Of a stretch of 64,000 nucleotides of DNA, positions 25,410 through 34,123 are shown piece after piece. Each line of letters opens with the position of its first letter. Within the stretch, counting starts at the first letter, position 1. Source of the DNA: Pseudomonadales bacterium. Its GTDB lineage: Bacteria > Pseudomonadota > Gammaproteobacteria > Pseudomonadales > Azotimanducaceae. The notes below the pieces were generated by a model. The model had not been told where the DNA came from. It did no database searches and saw only the letters and a list, made by a program, of their open reading frames with translations. The position numbers and the translations under genes are program-made. The DNA lies in the NCBI GenBank assembly GCA_012103505.1, contig WLWP01000001.1:186001-250000 (forward strand), read 5' to 3'.

Positions 25410-28214
25410 GACCACCAACGTATCCACGATCGGATCATCGAAGGCGTCTTGTAATAAGACATCGAAATCTTCGTCGATCCGATTGGTGAGATTGGATCCG
25501 CGTGTGTATACGACGAATAGATCTGAAAGAGGACCTATTTCCCAACGGTAGCGTAGCTGCGCGGTTAAGCGAGAGATAGTGAAGTCATCGGTCGCGGCTA
25601 ACGGGTCTTTTATCCGTTCAATTAGATCACCTGGAGAGGCTGGTACAGTATAAAACTCATCCTCATCTGCGTTGATCCCAGCCCACTGCAATGTCATACG
25701 TAGTTGCTGTTTTGCGGTGATGAAAAAGTCTAACGACATGGATGGTGTTAGCTCGGTTGCATCAAAGGCTGTCAAATCAGAGTCTTCGATCCAGATCATC
25801 CAGTTGTCTCTTTTCTTCCAGCGAAGGTCGAGATCTAGGGTAAATCTATCTACAGGATTCCAGGTGAAGCCCCAGTCCGCGAAATAGGCAGGATCACCAA
25901 GGTCTTCAGAGCGAACACCGAGTTGAATTGATGTCGAAAACTTCTTCGAACTATCAGTCCCATACGATCCGGATAGAAAGTATCCATGCTCAGTTTTGTA
26001 GCTCCCATTGCCGCGGCTATTGCGATCGTCAAAGTGCGCCGGTATCCAATCTATTTCTCCGCGAAATTCTGAATTGTTAGAGAACACCCAAGTTGCAAAA
26101 TGCCCAAGAAATGAGCGTGCCAGGTCGCCATCACCATTGGCACCGGAGCTCACAAAAATACCTTTGCTCACTCTCTGCAGATGGTCGGGGAGGTTCTGCG
26201 AGGTATTGGTAAAAAAGCTATAGCGAAAAGAGCGGGTGTCGTTTCTGCGTAAGAAACCAAGATCTGATAGATCCAGTTCATCGTCGAGGAAATCGAGTGC
26301 GAGTTTGTGGCTAACGCCCCGCTTAGGGGTGTAGTTGATATCAGTCCACAGCCCATAACCATTTTCGTCGTTCGTATCCGATGCCACCAATTGCGTGTCC
26401 CATGACCATTTTCCATTTGAAGACAGATAGTGGGTATCAACACCTTGCACGATCGCGTCGTCTTGATTTGGGTAGCTGGCAACTGTGCCCATCCAACCGA
26501 TCGATTTGCGACCGCCGCCAGAGGAAGATTCGTAGAGCGCTCTCGCGATGCCGAAATCTCGACCGTCTTCCCTAATGGTTAGGTCCGCTCCTGTCAGGTC
26601 GTTAGTGCCAGACAGTTCTGCCTCCTTTTCCTGGGCACCAAGCACACCGTAGCGAAATCCGCCGACTTGGCCGACCATTTTCACCGCACCAACAAGTTCC
26701 GAGGGTTTACTCCTTTCGACTCCGGACACCGTAACGTCATCTGGTATGTCTACGTGACCTGCTGCTCCGCCAATGCGACGGGTGTTCAACAGGGTCGTGG
26801 GTTCTATGTTGAACAGCGGTGGTGACTGGCGTCCGCCTTGGCTCCGGAGGGAAACGAAAGTAGGGTTAGATCGAGGCGAGGTCACAAAGACTTCTGTCCC
26901 TTCTAGAAAAAATAGCCGCTTCTCAGCGAAAAACGTTTCAAATGCAGTGAGGTTTACAACAACGTCGTCAGACTCGACTGCGCCGAAATCCGGATTCGCA
27001 GTCGCGGTTACTTGAAAATTGCTGCTCGGCCGCCAAAAAACATCGACGCCTGCACGGGCTTCGTCTTCACCACTAATTTCATCGATGGTGCCGGATACGT
27101 AAGGGAATAACTCCCATTGTTGGCGCGGATTGACGTCGCTTACTTCCATAGGCTGCAGAGCTGACATAAAACGGGCGCTGGATCGAGGTAGCGCAGGCCA
27201 GCCATATTGTTCGTTGGCATGGGCGACTTTTCGTTGTACCCAGAACGTCATTTTTCGCTTATCGATGAAATTAGGCATGCTCATGATCGACCATGGGATA
27301 AAGAGCTCGGCACTCCACCCGTCGTCGGTAATCTGTGTTTCACCGTGCCAGGCGCCATCCCATTGGCGAGTAAAGCTTCTCTCGGGAGCTACCTTGCCAT
27401 CTGCCTTGGAGCCGCCGAGACTCAACTCGAACCAGTAGCCGTACAAGCCCTCACCGGAGGTATCGAGGGTAATGCCAAAACTATCGCGATTTATTTCTTC
27501 ATCTCGGGTAGACAAACGACGCACCAGAGAATCGACGGGTTGTCGCATCTTGGCAGATACGTAGAGACCTTTGTCGGTATAGAAAAATCTAGTATTCGTC
27601 GCAAATTCTGGCGTCGCCAACGTATCTGGGTCGGTAACGAGCATGTTGTCGTACGTGGGTAGTTGGAACCAGATAGGTTCATCAATGTGGCCATCAATGC
27701 GGATATCAGACGCTGGTGCCGTTGGAACGACAACTTTGTCGGGATTGTCGATCAACATTGGCGCGGTGAAATTTGCCGTTGGTGGACGGTTGGCTAAGCT
27801 CGGCTCCGATTCGACCTCTTCCGGCACACTGATTTTCGCGGTTTGCTCTAATCTGATAGTAGCGCGGGACGGCTCCTCGGTTGTCGCAGCTCTTGCGACT
27901 TCGGCCACACGCGCACGAGCGCCTTTCTCTTGGCTTAAAAACCAGGGCCCAACGAACCCTTCAACCTTTGCGCGTTGAATAAGCGCACGTGCGGACAGTT
28001 CGTCCATCTCGGGACTGAGTACGCGGATGTAGGATCGACCGGCAACGACAACATTCGCGGTAGTCGGCTTAACGCTAAGTCTGGCTTCCACTTGGTCGAT
28101 TGCAGTCTGGGCATACTCGACCTTGGTATAGCTGCCAAAAACCACAGATCCGGGCTCGGCATAGACAGGCAACGCGAACACAAGGCCCACGCATAAAATA
28201 ATGAAGTGCTTCAC
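25383..28214 (-). CDS. Outer-membrane DUF5916 protein with N-terminal SPOR-like domain
   Basis: The 943-residue product has a signal peptide (about residues 1-19, ending PVYA), then a SPOR-like region (VVFGSYTKVEYAQTAIDQVE to VEGFVGPWFLS, about 24-93). From about 175 (IRIDGHIDEPIWFQLP) comes a carbohydrate-binding family 9-like domain, then the long DUF5916 beta-barrel region, closing with LRYRFGS, an outer-membrane-type C-terminus. DUF5916 proteins are thought to sit in the outer membrane; their role is unknown. SPOR domains bind denuded peptidoglycan glycans, so the N-terminus may tether the barrel to the wall. The start is GTG at 28214, since an in-frame stop lies immediately before it. 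Confidence 0.8.
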   Translation of the reverse strand: MKHFIILCVGLVFALPVYAEPGSVVFGSYTKVEYAQTAIDQVEARLSVKPTTANVVVAGRSYIRVLSPEMDELSARALIQRAKVEGFVGPWFLSQEKGARARVAEVARAATTEEPSRATIRLEQTAKISVPEEVESEPSLANRPPTANFTAPMLIDNPDKVVVPTAPASDIRIDGHIDEPIWFQLPTYDNMLVTDPDTLATPEFATNTRFFYTDKGLYVSAKMRQPVDSLVRRLSTRDEEINRDSFGITLDTSGEGLYGYWFELSLGGSKADGKVAPERSFTRQWDGAWHGETQITDDGWSAELFIPWSIMSMPNFIDKRKMTFWVQRKVAHANEQYGWPALPRSSARFMSALQPMEVSDVNPRQQWELFPYVSGTIDEISGEDEARAGVDVFWRPSSNFQVTATANPDFGAVESDDVVVNLTAFETFFAEKRLFFLEGTEVFVTSPRSNPTFVSLRSQGGRQSPPLFNIEPTTLLNTRRIGGAAGHVDIPDDVTVSGVERSKPSELVGAVKMVGQVGGFRYGVLGAQEKEAELSGTNDLTGADLTIREDGRDFGIARALYESSSGGGRKSIGWMGTVASYPNQDDAIVQGVDTHYLSSNGKWSWDTQLVASDTNDENGYGLWTDINYTPKRGVSHKLALDFLDDELDLSDLGFLRRNDTRSFRYSFFTNTSQNLPDHLQRVSKGIFVSSGANGDGDLARSFLGHFATWVFSNNSEFRGEIDWIPAHFDDRNSRGNGSYKTEHGYFLSGSYGTDSSKKFSTSIQLGVRSEDLGDPAYFADWGFTWNPVDRFTLDLDLRWKKRDNWMIWIEDSDLTAFDATELTPSMSLDFFITAKQQLRMTLQWAGINADEDEFYTVPASPGDLIERIKDPLAATDDFTISRLTAQLRYRWEIGPLSDLFVVYTRGSNLTNRIDEDFDVLLQDAFDDPIVDTLVVKLRYRFGS

Positions 28215-28266
28215 TCAGATAGGTATTTACTACGGCAACCCATAAGTTTAGCACAGAACCAATTGG

Positions 28267-29469
28267 CTACTTAAGGACACCTGCAGCGACATATGCTTCG
28301 ATCTCGCTCTCTGATAATCCTAGTTCAGAGAACACTTCCGCCGTATGTTGACCAGCATCCGGCGCAGGACCGCGTACGCTGATGTCGGCGCCTCTAATCT
28401 CGAAGGGCGCGGAGACGATTTCCATCGCGCCAGCCTGCTCGTGCACAATATAGGAGTAGGCGCCACGCTCTCTTAGCGCGGGGTCTTCCACAACGTCAGG
28501 GAGATCTGCAACGGGTTCCCAAATTAGTCCAGATTGGTCGAGTTTATCGCGCCAAAAATCCAGATCTTGCGCAGCGAACATTTTTTTAATTTCTTCAACT
28601 AACGCTAGGCCATGTTCCATAAGCCCTGGTAGCGTCGAATAACGTTCGTCATCGCACCAGTCTGGTCTGTCTACCATTGCGCAGAACTTTGGCCAGTAAG
28701 GGAGCGCCATGGGCATGACTAGGAGTAACCAACGACCCCCTTTAGTTTGATAGCAATTCCAGATTGGGTTGGGTGGCAAATCGCGGCTGGTTTTTTCCGG
28801 CTGCTCGCGGTCAAACAGGGCTGTGTTGACGTCGCTCGCCAATGCCCAGATACCAGTCCGTTGTAAGGTAACTTCGACGTACTGACCTTCTGAGGATTGG
28901 TCTCTTAAGCGCAATGCTGCCAAAATGGACGCGAGCAAGTTCAATCCGGTCGTGCGATCACCATAGCCACCGCGGCTTATGAGGGGTCCTTCAGCCCGAT
29001 CGCCAAAAACGGACATGGCTCCAGAGCGCGCCCAAAAAGCTGTTTGATCAAATGCCTGGCGATCGCTATCCGGTCCGTCGGTACCATATCCTGACAGCAC
29101 GGCGTAGACGGCATCGGGTCGAACAGCGTGGATATCATCCTCGGTGAGGTTGTAGCGCTCAAGGCGTGGTCGCGTCAGATTGGTGATGAAGACGTCCGCC
29201 TCAGCCGCGAGCTTGCGCACAAGTTCATTTCCTTGTGGATCCTCAAGGTTAACTCGTACACCACGCTTACCGCGATTATCGAATTGATAAGAAGGGTGGA
29301 CAGAGCCGTCACCCAAGAGCGCATCGTACATCTTGCGGTACGTGTCTCCCTCGGGAGGTTCGACCTTGATGACCTCCGCGCCCATATCTGCCATTAGCGA
29401 TGCACAGCAAGGCGCAGCTAGCCAACTAGCAACCTCGACGACCTTAATTCCGGCTAACGGTGCGCTCAT
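28267..29469 (-). CDS. Family III (CaiB/BaiF) CoA transferase
   Basis: The 400-residue protein starts PLAGIKVVEVASWLAAPCC and has ADMGAEVIKVEPPEGD, NLEDPQG, SGYGTDGP and QAFDQTAFWARSG, with Asp141 in the position of the catalytic aspartate. Such enzymes move CoA between acyl-CoA and free acids such as carnitine, formate or bile acids. CGGAG precedes the ATG. No acyl-CoA dehydrogenase is adjacent, so the substrate is open. Confidence 0.9.
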   Translation of the reverse strand: MSAPLAGIKVVEVASWLAAPCCASLMADMGAEVIKVEPPEGDTYRKMYDALLGDGSVHPSYQFDNRGKRGVRVNLEDPQGNELVRKLAAEADVFITNLTRPRLERYNLTEDDIHAVRPDAVYAVLSGYGTDGPDSDRQAFDQTAFWARSGAMSVFGDRAEGPLISRGGYGDRTTGLNLLASILAALRLRDQSSEGQYVEVTLQRTGIWALASDVNTALFDREQPEKTSRDLPPNPIWNCYQTKGGRWLLLVMPMALPYWPKFCAMVDRPDWCDDERYSTLPGLMEHGLALVEEIKKMFAAQDLDFWRDKLDQSGLIWEPVADLPDVVEDPALRERGAYSYIVHEQAGAMEIVSAPFEIRGADISVRGPAPDAGQHTAEVFSELGLSESEIEAYVAAGVLK

Positions 29470-29561
29470 TGTTACTCCGCAAGTTCCTATTCGAATGACG
29501 TTATCTTAGCCGCAAAGTATTGATGAGAAGTAGTAAAACGTGCGAGGAGCGATCGCGATAG

Positions 29562-30551
29562 CTAGCCAAGATATTCTTCGCAAACGCCAATTATCGCGGG
29601 CACTTGAGTCACAATCTCCTCAGTCGAAGATAGTTCAGGGCGGGCGCTAATCCACCCTAGAGAAACAAGTTTTCGGATCAAGAAAAACAGTGGCAGGTGA
29701 TGCTCGGGGTCGATTAGCTGGCGTTCCGATCGGTAACCTTGAAGGAGAGCTGTCTGAAATTCGGTGGCCTTGGCGTGGCGATTGAATTCGTTGAGGGCAA
29801 CGGCGATGTCGTAGTAGTGCCAGCCATAACCGCAGTCGTCGAAGTCGATGGCTTGCATCTCCTGGGTCGAATCGTGTCCGTGAACGATTACGTTGCGCGG
29901 ATGGAGGTCTGCGTGGATAAGACCAAATGTTGCATGTTCGGTGGATAGTTGAAGCAATTGGTCGTGTAGATGTTCGCGTACGTTGAGTAGATATTGTTTT
30001 TGCGTGTTTGTTAACACAGGAGATTCCCAAAATTTCCCCCACAGAGGATCTGGGCCAAGCAGTCCGTCTGCATCCCATGAGCGGCGTTCAAAGTTGGCTG
30101 GAGCTTGCCAGGTTGAGGTGTGATTGTGGAGGCTGGCGAGTAGTGAACCTAAGTCTTGAAAATATTGTTTCGCGTCGTGTTCTGACGCTTGTTTGATTCG
30201 GTCTATGAGCAACTCACCTGGAATCCAGCGAATAAGACCGACTTGATGGGCTGGAGAACCTTGCCATCGGATGGGGACGTAGTGTGTACCTGATTTTGTT
30301 GCGACATGGGCCGGTGTTGGGATGTCTGCTAGGTTGAGCGCATCTGACCAGATTACTTCACTCTCGAGTTCACCAATGCTGTTGTATCCAGGTCGATGGA
30401 ATCTGAGAGCGTACGCCTGCTCAGACTCGCTAATGACCTTGAACACGACGTTTTCACTTCGAGAGGCTAGGGTGATGTTCTTGACATCAAGATCCCAGTG
30501 CTGGATGGCCGTCCGTGCGGCAGCCTCTATATGTTCAGCCGGTGCGACCAT
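29562..30551 (-). CDS. APH-fold small-molecule kinase, hydroxylysine/amino-alcohol kinase-like
   Basis: This 329-residue phosphotransferase has the aminoglycoside-phosphotransferase fold: LIHADLHPRNVIVHG with catalytic Asp215 and Asn220, then QAIDFDDCGYGWHYYD with metal-binding Asp236 and Asp238. Relatives include SrkA/RdoA, homoserine kinase-like and hydroxylysine kinase proteins. It starts three bases after the stop of a class III PLP enzyme of the phospho-lyase type, the same pairing as hydroxylysine kinase with its phospho-lyase in animals. I therefore infer that it phosphorylates the hydroxyl group of an amino alcohol that the neighbour then cleaves. A protein-kinase role cannot be excluded. 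Confidence 0.78.
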   Translation of the reverse strand: MVAPAEHIEAAARTAIQHWDLDVKNITLASRSENVVFKVISESEQAYALRFHRPGYNSIGELESEVIWSDALNLADIPTPAHVATKSGTHYVPIRWQGSPAHQVGLIRWIPGELLIDRIKQASEHDAKQYFQDLGSLLASLHNHTSTWQAPANFERRSWDADGLLGPDPLWGKFWESPVLTNTQKQYLLNVREHLHDQLLQLSTEHATFGLIHADLHPRNVIVHGHDSTQEMQAIDFDDCGYGWHYYDIAVALNEFNRHAKATEFQTALLQGYRSERQLIDPEHHLPLFFLIRKLVSLGWISARPELSSTEEIVTQVPAIIGVCEEYLG

Positions 30552-30554
30552 AAG

Positions 30555-31820
30555 TTAGAGGCAATCAGCAAAGGCTTCGAGGAATTGATCCGCATGGTGG
30601 CGAGCAAAAACAAGCGGTGGTCGGATCTTTACGATGTTGTTGAACGCGCCAGCGTTGCTGGTGAGGAAGCCTTTGCCCTTTAGGGCGTTGACCATCTGCA
30701 CTGCTCCCTCACGGTCGGGTTCTTGGCTGTCCTTGTCTTTTACCCATTCCAAACCTAGGAAGAGGCCGTGGCCACGGACTTCGGCGAAGTGTTGGTTCTT
30801 GCCGACGAGCCCTTCTAGCTCTGACCGCAAGTAGGCGCCGACGTTCTTTGCATTCGCTGCGAGGTCTTCGTTTTCGATCACATCGAGCACAGCGTTACCT
30901 GCGGCAGCTTGTAGTGGCGACGAAGCGAACGTGTTGAAGTAGCGGCTTTTCGCGCGATACTCATTGACAAGATCGTGCGACGCGGCGCAGGCCGACAAAG
31001 GCAAGCCGTTACCCATAGGTTTACCGGTCACGACGATGTCTGGCGTGAAACCAGAAATTTGATAGCCCCACCAACTACCCGTGCGACAGTATCCCGCTTG
31101 GACTTCATCAGAGATCACTAATCCACCCGCGCGACGTACCCGATCGGCGGCTTTGGCCATGAAGCTCTTGGGGATGTTTGGTAGACCTTCGTTGGCAAAA
31201 ATAGAACACAACAGGAGTCCGGCGATCTTGACTCCGGCTTGTTCGAAGTCAGCAATGGCGGCGTCCACCGTCTGAAGGTATGCGGCGCCAATTGTTTCAT
31301 CATCCCCATTGGCAATGGGTCGAAATTTTTCGGGAAAAGGAAACGAGCGGATATTGGGGCTTCTACTTTGGTCGACTGGGACGTGAGTTAGTTGGCTCAC
31401 CTGTTGACTATTGCCGTGGTAAGCAGCGTTGGTGCAGATAAAGCCAGTCCCGCCCGTTGCAACTCGGGCCATGGTCATCGCGACGTCGTTAGCTTCTGTT
31501 CCGGAGCAGGCGAAAACAACACTTTCGATCGCATCGTTGTGCAAGCCGGTTAGTCGATCGGCTAAGCCCACGATGCCTTCATGCAAGTAACGACTGTGCA
31601 CGTTAAGTGTGCTGGCTTGTTTGTGCATGGCCTCGACAACATGTGGATGCGCGTGGCCGACACAAGGTACGTTGTTGTACATGTCGATGTAGGTGTTGCC
31701 ATCCTGGTCTTCTAACTCAACACCGCGCCCTTTAACGATCTGGATCGGATCGTTGTAAAAGAGTGCTGCTCCAACTCCGAGACGTTGGTTTCTTTTCGCA
31801 AGGAGCGTTTTGTTATCCAT
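30555..31820 (-). CDS. Class III PLP enzyme, ethanolamine-phosphate/phosphohydroxylysine phospho-lyase-like
   Basis: The 421-residue enzyme has the class III aminotransferase fold: VISDEVQAGYCRTGSWWGYQ with Asp238, and VVTGKPMGNGLPLSACA with Lys267 for PLP. The N-terminal half, with FYNDPIQIVKGRGVELEDQD, VGHAHPHVVEAM and LNVHSRYLHEGIV, is closest by eye to human ETNPPL and PHYKPL, which eliminate phosphate and ammonia from O-phosphoethanolamine or 5-phosphohydroxylysine. It overlaps the acylase gene by eight bases upstream and the kinase gene follows by three, giving a tight operon. A plain aminotransferase is the alternative. Confidence 0.8.
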   Translation of the reverse strand: MDNKTLLAKRNQRLGVGAALFYNDPIQIVKGRGVELEDQDGNTYIDMYNNVPCVGHAHPHVVEAMHKQASTLNVHSRYLHEGIVGLADRLTGLHNDAIESVVFACSGTEANDVAMTMARVATGGTGFICTNAAYHGNSQQVSQLTHVPVDQSRSPNIRSFPFPEKFRPIANGDDETIGAAYLQTVDAAIADFEQAGVKIAGLLLCSIFANEGLPNIPKSFMAKAADRVRRAGGLVISDEVQAGYCRTGSWWGYQISGFTPDIVVTGKPMGNGLPLSACAASHDLVNEYRAKSRYFNTFASSPLQAAAGNAVLDVIENEDLAANAKNVGAYLRSELEGLVGKNQHFAEVRGHGLFLGLEWVKDKDSQEPDREGAVQMVNALKGKGFLTSNAGAFNNIVKIRPPLVFARHHADQFLEAFADCL

Positions 31821-34110
31821 TGTTGTCTAGGTTCCATATAGTGTGTTCGGTTATCTCTTCTCGGCGATAGCTGACTGTTAGGTACTCTCCGTTGAGCCAG
31901 GCGTGGTATTGATTGGTTGCAAATGGGCTTTCAGCCCGCCCGCCGTTGCCCCCAGCGATCACGAAATGGACATGGTCAGGATCATCCAAGTCGACGACCA
32001 ACCGAAAAGCGGGTCCGTGGTAGACCCGGCAAGGAATTTCACCTTCTTTCGCCCGACCTGGGCCGGGTCCCATGTGCATGGCCATGCCGAGGGTTGTGCC
32101 ACTACCGCCGATGGGATCGGGTCCCGCTTGCATGTCTTGCCACGGCTGGTGTTTGGCAAGTCTATGACTAAATTGGATCTGGTGTAGATTGCCCCACTGC
32201 CAGCTGGCAGGATCCTCGCCCAAGGTCTGTTTAACAGCTTCTACCACTTCTGCCATGACTTGGTGGATTGTTGCACTGAGTTTTTCTGCGTGTGCGGACC
32301 AAGGATTAGCGGATTTTAGAAAGTGGCCGATATCAAAGAGATTGAGTCCTGGGGCCGCTGTCGCTATTGCGTTAATCACTGGGTCCGGCAGAACTGAGCG
32401 CATGAATTTTCGCGCCCAGAGCCGATCTTGGAATGGGTAGAAGATGCAGGGTGCACTTGCTTGAGCACCCGCGTGACAGTCCCAATCAGCTAGGAGCTCG
32501 TGGGCTAGTTGTACGTTCGCATCCGTGCTTTTCTCGAGGATAGTTAACAAGTCAGGTAACAGAACCTTGGCGCGCAAATCTGTTAGGTCGAGTTGGGCGC
32601 TCTTGAAGTCATCGACAGTAAATGCCGAGCCCGCTTCGAGAATCTCGGTAATGCGATCTGCACGGGAACTGTGTGTTGGAAAATTGTGCACATAGAAAGG
32701 CCCATCTTCGCCCATCGTGTCGTTGTTCGCGGTTAGGGAGTAGCCTCTCGCCGGATCAACTTCCACGGTTAGAGACGCTTGGGTAGAAAGTGGGAAATCG
32801 TACTTCGCCTCCCAGCCTGGCAGCGGTACAGATCCGGACACACCAGCCCTGGCGGGTAGCGTCGCTGCGATAAAGCGACGCATGCCGTTATCCTGATCTA
32901 CGCAGATGATGTTGTTCACCAAGGGGCATACGTCATCCTCGAAGAGGTAGTCCCCAAACTCTGCGGCATTTTTTGCCAACGGCAGACGCGCCAATGCACC
33001 GGCAGAGGTTGGTACATTATCGAGAGACCAAGATAACGCGGACGCGTAGTCCTGTCCCGGAGTGGACACGGGTATGCCAAGCTGTTCACAAAGTGGTTCT
33101 AACAACGGACCGTGATTTGTTCGTTGGATTGTTAGTTCTTGCGAGGAGCCACCTTTGATAGCAAGCTGTTCCGTCGAGTTGGTCAGTGATTGCCAACCGG
33201 TTGGTGTGAGTGCTTCTTGATTGTTCCGGATTTGCTCAATGTAGATGTCGTAACAGTCCACGAAGCCCGTCGTCAGACCCCAAGCGACATTTTGCGTTGT
33301 CCCCATCATAAAGTAAGGCACACCGGGGAAAGCAGCGCCGAAAACGTCCCAATCAGGTGCGTGTAGGTGTACGTAGAAAAATGTGTTTGGAATGCTGTGC
33401 GGTTGATGCGGGTCTGTAGCCAGTATGGGTTTGCCCGACGCGGAAAGTTCAGCTCTGACTGCCCAATTGTTGCTACCTGACAGTATCGAGCCGCTCGCCT
33501 CGGGATAAGCGAGCACGAAGGGTTCGATTGGAAGGGATTGCAATGGTGATTGAAGCCTTTGAATGATGGCCTCATCTTCTGCTGAAAAGTGCAAAACGTG
33601 GTGGCGAAAGTAGTCAACACCGTGTGTCGCCATCAACCTGCCCAGCGCCATTTTTTCGGTCCAGCTTTTGTGCTGGAACCAAGACGTAAAGCGATAGCGT
33701 GCCGCGACATCAGCACGGGTAAAGTGCCTCGGTTTAGCTTGGGCGTGGACAAATTCAGGCGGTAACTCATCGAGTTGGTCAACGACGGTATTGAGACCAT
33801 CTAGATAAGCATCGACGATCCAGTCTCCGTCGCTGTTTGGTAAACCAGTTTTTCGACCATCGACATTGCAAGCTCGTTGGATGGCATCTTGAGCGAGGAA
33901 TCGTTCTCCTAAAAGTGCCGCCGCCTCGCTATTGGCATAAGCGGTGCTCAGATGGATTTGCCACAACCGCTCTCGACCTGCAGCGTAGCCCATGCCGCGG
34001 AAGGCGTCGGCGATGCTCTCGGCGTATACGTGGGGAATACCTTGGTCGTCCCAAACGATGTCTAGCGGTGCTTGCGCGCTGGCAAGCCTAATTTTTTCTG
34101 TGTTGCTCAA
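31813..34110 (-). CDS. Penicillin acylase family N-terminal nucleophile hydrolase, apparently cytoplasmic
   Basis: The 765-residue Ntn hydrolase shows DIVWDDQGIPHVYAES at the N-terminus, then ILSGSNNWAV with Ser213 after Gly212, the cleavage point that exposes the catalytic Ser. ILATDPHQPHSIPN and PGVPYFMMGTTQNVAWGLT are family blocks. It cleaves amide bonds of N-acyl compounds such as penicillins or acyl-homoserine lactones. Most relatives have a signal peptide; this one has none (MSNTEKIRLASAQAP), so it should work in the cytoplasm. It starts at TTG 34110 with AGGTGAG upstream. Its position before the phospho-lyase and kinase suggests that it releases their amine substrate. Confidence 0.85.
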   Translation of the reverse strand: MSNTEKIRLASAQAPLDIVWDDQGIPHVYAESIADAFRGMGYAAGRERLWQIHLSTAYANSEAAALLGERFLAQDAIQRACNVDGRKTGLPNSDGDWIVDAYLDGLNTVVDQLDELPPEFVHAQAKPRHFTRADVAARYRFTSWFQHKSWTEKMALGRLMATHGVDYFRHHVLHFSAEDEAIIQRLQSPLQSLPIEPFVLAYPEASGSILSGSNNWAVRAELSASGKPILATDPHQPHSIPNTFFYVHLHAPDWDVFGAAFPGVPYFMMGTTQNVAWGLTTGFVDCYDIYIEQIRNNQEALTPTGWQSLTNSTEQLAIKGGSSQELTIQRTNHGPLLEPLCEQLGIPVSTPGQDYASALSWSLDNVPTSAGALARLPLAKNAAEFGDYLFEDDVCPLVNNIICVDQDNGMRRFIAATLPARAGVSGSVPLPGWEAKYDFPLSTQASLTVEVDPARGYSLTANNDTMGEDGPFYVHNFPTHSSRADRITEILEAGSAFTVDDFKSAQLDLTDLRAKVLLPDLLTILEKSTDANVQLAHELLADWDCHAGAQASAPCIFYPFQDRLWARKFMRSVLPDPVINAIATAAPGLNLFDIGHFLKSANPWSAHAEKLSATIHQVMAEVVEAVKQTLGEDPASWQWGNLHQIQFSHRLAKHQPWQDMQAGPDPIGGSGTTLGMAMHMGPGPGRAKEGEIPCRVYHGPAFRLVVDLDDPDHVHFVIAGGNGGRAESPFATNQYHAWLNGEYLTVSYRREEITEHTIWNLDNNG

Positions 34111-34123
34111 GTTAGGCTCACCT

